From the NCBI RefSeq assembly GCF_012295525.1, contig NZ_CP051167.1, forward strand, positions 4,013,501 through 4,077,500: DNA of 64,000 bases, read 5' to 3'. Under the pieces are notes generated by a model. It ran no database searches. It saw only the letters and a program-made list of their open reading frames with translations, and was not told the DNA's origin. Source of the stretch: Oxynema aestuarii AP17 (GTDB lineage: Bacteria > Cyanobacteriota > Cyanobacteriia > Cyanobacteriales > Laspinemataceae). This document shows, in pieces, positions 58,078 to 64,000 of the stretch. The position numbers were made by a program, and so were the translations under genes. Position 1 is the stretch's first letter; each line of letters begins with the position of its first letter.

Positions 58078-59508
58078 TCAAGGATTGTAATAGTTCCAAT
58101 TAGTTTTACTGCGGCGGTAATGGTCTTGAGTCCACAAGGACGGGCGATCGGGATTGGGGTTGGGATCCGGGTTTTGATAGACCCGTAATCGATTGCCATC
58201 GAGGACGATAATTTCTTCGCGCCAATCGCCGGAAACGTCCGCCACGTAAAGGCGATCGGCTCGTTCGCGTATTCTCAAGACAAATTTGCCCGACATCGGC
58301 TCGAATAGGGCCACATCTCCCGATCGATGCCGTTCTTTGGCGGCGGCGAGTTCTCGCCGTTCCCCGGTCCAGTGGATCGGAAAAATGACTTCGACCCCGC
58401 GCAAGGTCCAGCCTCTCGGGGCCACATTTGCCATCTCGTATTCGCCAATGAGTTCGCCGTTCGCATCGAAGATAAACGGTTTTTGATCTTCGTTATAACG
58501 ACTGCGCGCCCAAATTTCCAAGCCGGGGCGATCGGGATCGAACTCGCCAACGGCAGTATTTTGCGGTTCTTGGTATTTGTAGTGAGTTTGCCATAAGAGG
58601 CGATCGCCGTTGTAGAGAAAAACGCGATTGTCTCCGTCTTCTTCTAAGGCGACCACTTCCAATCCCGGTAAGTCGGGGCGAACGTCGGCGACGGATAATG
58701 CATCGATATGCCCTTTAACCGGGAGTTTGACTGAGATTTCCCCGTCTGGCGAAACCGCGATCGCCCCTAAAACTTCGTGTTTTCCGTCATTGTCGAGATC
58801 GGCGAGGCGGGCGCCGTTATGGGCGTTGGCGATAAAATCGTCCCGAGTCCAGAGCGGTTGGGGATTGTCGGCGCCGAGCAAGTCCTCGATCGCGTAAGCG
58901 GCCAAATAGCGACCCATACGATATCCTAAAGCGTTCGTCGCCTGTAGCAACAGATCGCGATCGCCCTCGCCGCGAAAGTTGGCGATGACCAGATGTTCCC
59001 AGTGGCGCGCTCCTTCTGGAGAGGTGAGGGTTATACGCTGTTGCGTTTCCCCCGTGTCCCCCCGGACGACGTGCAGAATGTTATTGCTGTTTAAAAATAA
59101 AACTTCGGCGTTCCCGTCGCGATCGAGATCCCCAACTTGAACGCCTGCTGCGTGTAACCCCGGTAACCCTTGACTTTCAGCTTTTCCGGTCAAGTGGATG
59201 TCGGTCTCTTTCACCCAGAGTTTTTCGCCGGAATTGTCATACACTGCCAGATAACCGGGTTTGGTCACGAGAAAATCCCGGCGATCGTCATTGTTGACAT
59301 CTGCGACGATTAATCCCCCCGATCTCCCGCTTTCCTCCGGTAAATCTAAGGCGATCGTTTGCGGTTCGATCTCGGCGTAGGGGAGATCGACCCCTTGGGT
59401 ATAGGTATTGCTATGGCGCGATCGCCACAGTCCCAGGGCACCGAGGAAGAGAAAACTGGCGATCGCCAGCGCAATCCATTGCGGTTGTTTTACCCAATTT
59501 TTAACCAT
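58078..59508 (-). CDS. Anchored FG-GAP/VCBS repeat protein
   Basis: A 476-residue protein with an N-terminal membrane anchor (WIALAIASFLFLGALGLW). The rest is a beta-propeller-type domain with repeated DxDxDGxx or DxNNDGR calcium loops: DVNNDDRRDF, DLDRDGNAEV, DLDNDGKHEV and DVSGDWREEI. It would lie on the outer face of the inner membrane or in the periplasm. A role in adhesion or as a scaffold is possible, but the function is unknown. The DUF457-like gene follows 21 bases after the stop. Confidence 0.85.
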   Translation of the reverse strand: MVKNWVKQPQWIALAIASFLFLGALGLWRSRHSNTYTQGVDLPYAEIEPQTIALDLPEESGRSGGLIVADVNNDDRRDFLVTKPGYLAVYDNSGEKLWVKETDIHLTGKAESQGLPGLHAAGVQVGDLDRDGNAEVLFLNSNNILHVVRGDTGETQQRITLTSPEGARHWEHLVIANFRGEGDRDLLLQATNALGYRMGRYLAAYAIEDLLGADNPQPLWTRDDFIANAHNGARLADLDNDGKHEVLGAIAVSPDGEISVKLPVKGHIDALSVADVRPDLPGLEVVALEEDGDNRVFLYNGDRLLWQTHYKYQEPQNTAVGEFDPDRPGLEIWARSRYNEDQKPFIFDANGELIGEYEMANVAPRGWTLRGVEVIFPIHWTGERRELAAAKERHRSGDVALFEPMSGKFVLRIRERADRLYVADVSGDWREEIIVLDGNRLRVYQNPDPNPNPDRPSLWTQDHYRRSKTNWNYYNP

Positions 59509-59600
59509 GACACTGATTTACACTCGCTCCAAAAACAAATGATTTAAAATCGAAATTCTATTTTATGTTTCTATTTTAAAGAAGTTGAAGAATTGAGTTA

Positions 59601-61022
59601 ATGAAACATCTTCTATCCCGTTTCAATTGGTCTTATCTCTACGCGATCCTCGGCGAAGGAACCCTCGCTCTGACCTTCGTTCTTTACGTCCTGCTCGCCC
59701 GCGTTCTCGGTCCGGAAACCTATGAGATTTTTGCGGCGGCAGTTGCTTTAGGGGCGATTTTGTCATTATTTATGCAATTTGGATTTCCTACATTAATCAA
59801 TCGGGAAGTCGCCGCCAATCCTATCGAAGGCTCGAAATTAACTGTTGAATTTTTACTGATTCAACTGATATTTGCCGCGATCGTGGCGATCGCCCTCTGG
59901 CCCGTGGCTAAAACGTTGGGATTTGAAGGAAAAGGCGCGATTGTTTGCTATCTCGTGCTTTTATCTGAAGTCGATCGCGGCGTAAAAATGACTTTGCGAT
60001 CGGTACTCCGAGGTAAAGGTTGGTTTAGAACGGAAACAATATCCGTGGCGATCGAACGCTCTGCGGTGGTCGTTGTCGCCCTCTTCGTTTTATTCCAAAC
60101 TAAAAATTTAATCTGGGTTGTCACGTCAATAGTCATTGTTCGCAGCCTCGATATTATCGGTTTATTTTGGTTTTTAAGTTCTAAAACGAGGATTTATTCT
60201 CGTTTGAGCTTAAAACAATTTCAGCAGTCAATTCGGCGGGCTTCCCCGTTTGCGGTTTCCGGCATTTTATGGATTCTTTACTATCAAGTCGATGTCGTCA
60301 TGCTCAAGGCGATCGGCGCCGTCGGACAAGCGGGATTTTACAGTGCCGCCTATCGGGTGATGGAGATTTTTTCAGCCTTGCCGAGAGCGGTTTTTTATGT
60401 CATTTTTACGCAATTAACTCGATGTCATGCTAATACCCCGCAAGAGTTACCCCAAGAAATTTATAAAACCACTCGTTTATTATTACTGGTTGTTTTTCCC
60501 GCAATTTTAATGGCTGGCTTCGCTCAAAAAATCCTCATCAATCTACTATATGGCGATCGCTATTCTGCTTCGGTTGACTCTCTGGCGATCCTGATTCCCA
60601 GTATTAGCATCAATATGTTTGCGACCCTTGCCGAACGATTGTTACAAGCCACGGGACGGGAAAAATCTTTACCGCCACTGTTGCTGACGACCGCAATTGT
60701 GAATCTGGGAATTAATGCGATTCTGATTCCATTTTTGGGCGGAAGGGGAGCGGCGATCGCTACGTTATTAAGTGAATTAATCTTGTGTATTTTAGGTTTG
60801 ATTTTAATCGGTAGAATGGGCTACAAACAACTCGCAAAAAACATGATTTTACTGGTCGCGATCGCCTTGTTGATGGCTTCAATTCCTTCGTTTATGCTTT
60901 ATCAAATCATTTCGGTTTCTGTCGGTGCGATCGTCCTGTTTTTGGGGGCGATCGCCTTAGTTGTGCGGATGCGACCTCGATATTTTGTCGGTCATTCTCC
61001 CTCTGGGGAAGTTTCCTCATAG
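59601..61022 (+). CDS. Wzx-type polysaccharide flippase
   Basis: A 473-residue MOP-superfamily protein with about 12-14 membrane helices. The N-terminus LARVLGPETYEIFAAAVALGAILSLFMQFGFPTLINREVA is the Wzx/oligosaccharide-flippase pattern, and the central SGILWILYYQVDVVMLKAIGAVGQAGFYSAAYRVMEIF is the conserved second-half start. It moves undecaprenyl-linked oligosaccharides across the inner membrane. It is convergent with, and overlaps by 31 bases, the hexapeptide acetyltransferase gene. Confidence 0.92.
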   Translation: MKHLLSRFNWSYLYAILGEGTLALTFVLYVLLARVLGPETYEIFAAAVALGAILSLFMQFGFPTLINREVAANPIEGSKLTVEFLLIQLIFAAIVAIALWPVAKTLGFEGKGAIVCYLVLLSEVDRGVKMTLRSVLRGKGWFRTETISVAIERSAVVVVALFVLFQTKNLIWVVTSIVIVRSLDIIGLFWFLSSKTRIYSRLSLKQFQQSIRRASPFAVSGILWILYYQVDVVMLKAIGAVGQAGFYSAAYRVMEIFSALPRAVFYVIFTQLTRCHANTPQELPQEIYKTTRLLLLVVFPAILMAGFAQKILINLLYGDRYSASVDSLAILIPSISINMFATLAERLLQATGREKSLPPLLLTTAIVNLGINAILIPFLGGRGAAIATLLSELILCILGLILIGRMGYKQLAKNMILLVAIALLMASIPSFMLYQIISVSVGAIVLFLGAIALVVRMRPRYFVGHSPSGEVSS

Positions 61023-61762
61023 TTTTCATTTCTCATTTTGATAACTTTTGCAGGAACGCCGACGGCGATCGCGTATGCTGGAAGCGATCGGGTCACCACC
61101 GATCCGGCGCCAACGATCGCGTCGTTACCAATCTTTACCCCATCCAAAATCGTCGATCGCGCCCCCAACCAAACATTGGCTTGGATGATAATTCCTCCTT
61201 TAGGATTTAACCCTTGTAAAGCAATTGGAATGTCAGTGCGATCGCAATGATAAGAAACGCCGCCGAGATAGGTGTAAGGGCCAATTAAACTATCCTCGCC
61301 AACGGCGATCGTATTATCCCCGACAGCATAAATACTTGAATTAGCACCAATCCCAACGCGATCGCCGAGCTGAATATTTCCTTGTTTACACACCAGTCGC
61401 GTATTTTGTCCGAGAATCACCGAATCGCCGATTTTAATCCCAGAATTCTCCCCTCCTCGCCCATCTAAAACACAGCCGTCGTCAATGACAACTCCTCGAC
61501 CCAACTCAATTTTTTGAGGGTGTCGAACGGTGATATTTTTACCAAAAACAACCCCTCGACCTACCCTTTTCAATAAGGATTTGTAAAACTTTTGGCGCAA
61601 TAACAAGCCAAAAGCTCCGGGCATCGCTCCAAAAATCGAGCAAATTAACTCGTATTTGAAGGTAAACCACAAACTTTGAGATCCGACAACAACCGCTTGA
61701 TATCGGCGCAATCCAGAACTCGATTCATCGGTAATTTGATTCTGAATTTTTTTCGATTTCAT
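60992..61762 (-). CDS. Left-handed beta-helix (hexapeptide) acetyltransferase
   Basis: A 256-residue protein from ATG 61762; the frame extends four codons to a TTG. After an N-terminal helical segment with a hydrophobic stretch (YELICSIFGAMPGAFGLLL), it contains repeated hexapeptide units (IELGRGVVIDDG, IKIGDSVILG, IQLGDRVGIGANSSIY, ...IGNDAIVGAGSVV) of the trimeric WcaF/maltose-O-acetyltransferase group. It should transfer an acetyl group to a sugar of a surface glycan. It lies 53 bases after the AsnB-like gene on the same strand. Confidence 0.92.
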   Translation of the reverse strand: MKSKKIQNQITDESSSGLRRYQAVVVGSQSLWFTFKYELICSIFGAMPGAFGLLLRQKFYKSLLKRVGRGVVFGKNITVRHPQKIELGRGVVIDDGCVLDGRGGENSGIKIGDSVILGQNTRLVCKQGNIQLGDRVGIGANSSIYAVGDNTIAVGEDSLIGPYTYLGGVSYHCDRTDIPIALQGLNPKGGIIIQANVWLGARSTILDGVKIGNDAIVGAGSVVTRSLPAYAIAVGVPAKVIKMRNENYEETSPEGE

Positions 61763-61815
61763 GCCGATTTCCAATTTTTCAACTATCGACGGACGCCCGT
61801 CTTGAATTCACGTTT

Positions 61816-63597
61816 TTATTCAGGTTTTTCCCCTCGACCGTCGATAAACAGTTGCGCCCACAGTTCGGTTAAAATTGCCGTCCACAAACGCATCGATCGC
61901 TCCGAACTGTACAGTCCACTCTTGGGACGTCGGCGCAAGTTTTCAATTTCTGAGACGGAAAAAAAGCCGCGCGATCGCACCCGTTCCGGTGTCAGAAATT
62001 CCGTGCAAATTTCTTCTAAGACGTCACTAAAAACGCGATCGTATTTCATCGCTTGAGGAAACTTCGGTCGGTTTAATACCGCAGGGGGTAACAAGGGCTT
62101 GACGGCTTCGCGAAAAATATGTTTTTCCCGCCAGCGATAAATCTTGTAGCGTTCGGGAATTTCAAAGGCATTGTCGATCAGATCGCGATCGAGAAATGGC
62201 GATCGCACCGTCACGCCGTGGGCAATGTGCAGACGTTCCGCCTTGGGCAACCATTTGCCCACACCGTTGACCACGCCGGACTTGAGGACGGTGTTGAGTA
62301 ACTCCGGTTGTAAGGGCGGGATCGACTCTACGGGAGGCGCCACCTGCACGCCTTCGATCGCGGGCGCCGGGGCATCGGCACCGCGATAGTACGCCCAGTG
62401 CAATGCTTTGCCCAAAAGGGTTTGGGGCGGGCGACTGGTTTGGGTGTAACTGTAAAACTCCGTCAGTGGCGTCTTCAATGGCGGCAACCATTCCATTAAT
62501 TTGACGAGTTTGTGTTTGGGCATCCCGCCGTACAAGCCATCGGAGGCATACCCGGCGAGTACGACATCGACATACTCGGCGGCTTTCCCGGCGGTGACAA
62601 ACTTTTGTACGGTTTCGCTGCGGGCGATCGGGTCTTCGAGATGCCAGACTATCTGGGGTAACAACGGGGGAATATCGTGCGGAGTTACGTAAATGGGGTG
62701 ACGATCGCACCCGATCGCCTCTGCCACGATCGCCGCCGTCAGAATTTCCGGATCGGATTCCCCGTAACCGCAGGTAAACGCGTGCAAGTGCAGGTCGGGA
62801 CGGACTTTGCGAATCGCTGCGGCGACTGACGCCGAATCGACCCCGCCACTTAAGGTGACGCCAACCTGGCGGTCGAGATCGGCGGTTTGTCGGCGCACCG
62901 CTTGTAAAAAGATATCTCGCACTTCTGCCGCGCGATCGCCCTCGGTTTCCCGCGCCTCTACCGTCAAATCCCAATAGCGATCGGATCGGATTTTGCCGCG
63001 TTCGTACTCCAAGCAATGCCCGGGGGGAACGGCAACTATATTTTCAATTAAGGTGCGATTCGTCGGCGGATATTTTGTATATTGCAGGGTTTGAACTGCC
63101 GCGCGATCGGCCACGACGGGGAGTTGGGGAATCGCCAGCAATGCTTTGTATTCCGACGCAAACGCAAATATACCATTTTGGTGCCAGTAGTATAGAGGAC
63201 GCATTCCGACCGGATCGCGAACCAAGCGCAAGAGGCGGCGATCGTCGTCCCACAATGCCAAAGCAAAATCGCCGTTGACCCGATTAAAAATTTCGTCGCC
63301 AAATTCCAGAAATCCCTGTAATATCAAAATTTCTGGGCGATCGCCTATCGGTGCGATCCCGCGATCGGCCAGCATTTTTTGTAATTCAAGTGCATTATAA
63401 ATATCGCCGTCGGCGACCATGGCCCAATGGCCGAGGGTCAGCCTCCCGGTGGCTTTGTGCGAAAGCCATTCCCCGAGGGTCACCTGGGAACTCACCTCAA
63501 AAGATTGCACCCTATGACCTCGGTGTTGCAGGCGCCTTCCCATTGCCGCCACGACCCCAGCATCGAGATCGCCGATCGTTCCAAAAATACCACCCAT
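61816..63597 (-). CDS. Asparagine-synthetase-like amidotransferase lacking the glutaminase cysteine
   Basis: A 593-residue AsnB-type protein. The C-terminal ATP-pyrophosphatase half is intact, with the PP loop SGGVDS (250-255) and conserved GYASDGLYGG and APFDRDLIDNAF-like segments. The N-terminal glutaminase half should begin MCGI; here it begins MGGI, so the catalytic Cys is Gly, and the conserved NGEIYN is DGDIYN (residues 73-78). It therefore cannot use glutamine by the usual route and may take ammonia or act without it. Its place between an epimerase and an acetyltransferase suggests amidation of a uronic acid (compare the WbpS group), which is inference. Confidence 0.9.
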   Translation of the reverse strand: MGGIFGTIGDLDAGVVAAMGRRLQHRGHRVQSFEVSSQVTLGEWLSHKATGRLTLGHWAMVADGDIYNALELQKMLADRGIAPIGDRPEILILQGFLEFGDEIFNRVNGDFALALWDDDRRLLRLVRDPVGMRPLYYWHQNGIFAFASEYKALLAIPQLPVVADRAAVQTLQYTKYPPTNRTLIENIVAVPPGHCLEYERGKIRSDRYWDLTVEARETEGDRAAEVRDIFLQAVRRQTADLDRQVGVTLSGGVDSASVAAAIRKVRPDLHLHAFTCGYGESDPEILTAAIVAEAIGCDRHPIYVTPHDIPPLLPQIVWHLEDPIARSETVQKFVTAGKAAEYVDVVLAGYASDGLYGGMPKHKLVKLMEWLPPLKTPLTEFYSYTQTSRPPQTLLGKALHWAYYRGADAPAPAIEGVQVAPPVESIPPLQPELLNTVLKSGVVNGVGKWLPKAERLHIAHGVTVRSPFLDRDLIDNAFEIPERYKIYRWREKHIFREAVKPLLPPAVLNRPKFPQAMKYDRVFSDVLEEICTEFLTPERVRSRGFFSVSEIENLRRRPKSGLYSSERSMRLWTAILTELWAQLFIDGRGEKPE

Positions 63598-63621
63598 GAA
63601 TGTTGCTCGCCTCCGGCTTTC

Positions 63622-64000
63622 TTAACTGTCCAAATATCCCTTTTCTCGATACCATCGAGCTGTTTTGCTCAACCCTTCTTCCAGACCAATTTTCGGATCG
63701 TAGCCTAACTCTTTCTTGGCTTTTTCGATACTAAAAGCGCGATTTTGACGGAACCAATCGACCCGACGGCGAAATAACGGCGGATCGATTCCGGGAAACG
63801 GTTTGTAAACCATTTCGGTGATTAAAGCTGCCGTCCAAACAGGCCAAAATGGAATGTATTGAATCTTCAAATCGATTTGCAAAACTTTGGCGATCGCCGT
63901 GACTAATTCGGTTAGGGTATAGTAATGCTCGTCGGCGATTAAATAAACTTCTCCATTGCCGCGATCGGAGTCCGCCGCTAGTTGAAAGGCATCGACTAAA
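63622..64000 (-). CDS. NAD-dependent sugar epimerase/dehydratase, C-terminal part
   Basis: Only the last 126 residues lie in the window; the frame stays open to the right edge. The fragment contains LVDAFQLAAD, GEVYLIADEHYYTLTELV and the C-terminal RRVDWFRQNRAFSIEKAKKELGYDP, the pattern of extended short-chain dehydrogenase/reductase sugar epimerases and dehydratases. The NAD-binding N-terminus is outside. It lies 24 bases ahead of the AsnB-like gene on the same strand, so they are probably cotranscribed. Confidence 0.85.
   Translation of the reverse strand, partial: LVDAFQLAADSDRGNGEVYLIADEHYYTLTELVTAIAKVLQIDLKIQYIPFWPVWTAALITEMVYKPFPGIDPPLFRRRVDWFRQNRAFSIEKAKKELGYDPKIGLEEGLSKTARWYREKGYLDS

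Overview
The window comes from a cyanobacterial chromosome. The octamer GCGATCGC (HIP1) recurs throughout, there is a magnesium-chelatase ChlD gene with the usual proline/acid-rich linker, and many neighbours are typical cyanobacterial housekeeping genes (ilvA, cysS, murJ, alr, sfsA, dtd, a His-rich COG0523 GTPase, a sucrose-phosphate-synthase-like glycosyltransferase and a class III adenylate cyclase). Coding density is high, genes lie on both strands and operons are short. No transposase, integrase or phage structural gene was recognised.

Layout. 1-12.7 kb: a partial unknown gene, threonine deaminase, a B12-dependent radical SAM enzyme, an amino-acid permease overlapping a lipoprotein gene, an alpha/beta hydrolase + GNAT pair, chlD, a HAD phosphatase and a second alpha/beta hydrolase. 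12.7-23.9 kb: a CRISPR-Cas locus with an array of 42 identical 36-bp repeats (41 spacers). Its minus-strand interference operon runs cas3 (C-terminal HD) - csx17/cas8 - csb1/cas7 - csb2 (cas5-cas6), which is the subtype I-G (formerly I-U) gene set. No cas1, cas2 or cas4 is present in the window. A small unknown ORF and a terminator-like hairpin precede cas3. 23.9-24.5 kb: a gene-free nest of short repeats. 24.5-36 kb: dtd, a COG0523 GTPase, a very large GT4-GT4-methyltransferase fusion, cysS, an AI-2E-family permease, a hybrid histidine kinase and a PhoA-type alkaline phosphatase. 36-38.8 kb: a gene-sparse stretch of orphan genes, including a methyltransferase-like protein with an altered motif IV and a candidate small Cys-rich secreted protein. 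38.9-53 kb: acyltransferase, pepP, an orphan solute-binding lipoprotein, sfsA, murJ, a DHH phosphoesterase, an HNH protein, adenylate cyclase, alr and a glycosyltransferase, then a tRNA-Ser(GCU) with a recognisable promoter.

53-64 kb is an envelope and surface-glycan region. It holds a probable outer-membrane protein, a class A beta-lactamase-fold hydrolase, an NlpC/P60 hydrolase, a GT39/83-like integral-membrane glycosyltransferase, a DUF457-like membrane protein, an FG-GAP repeat protein, a Wzx-type flippase, a hexapeptide acetyltransferase, an asparagine-synthetase-like amidotransferase that lacks its glutaminase cysteine, and the 3' part of a sugar epimerase. The last four plausibly build and export a decorated polysaccharide.

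The points most worth following are the adaptation-less I-G system with its upstream small ORF and candidate attenuator, two spacers that read as pentapeptide-repeat coding sequence, the glutaminase-dead amidotransferase, the GT4-GT4-methyltransferase fusion, and several families of short inverted repeats. All functional calls rest on reading motifs by eye; no database search was run.
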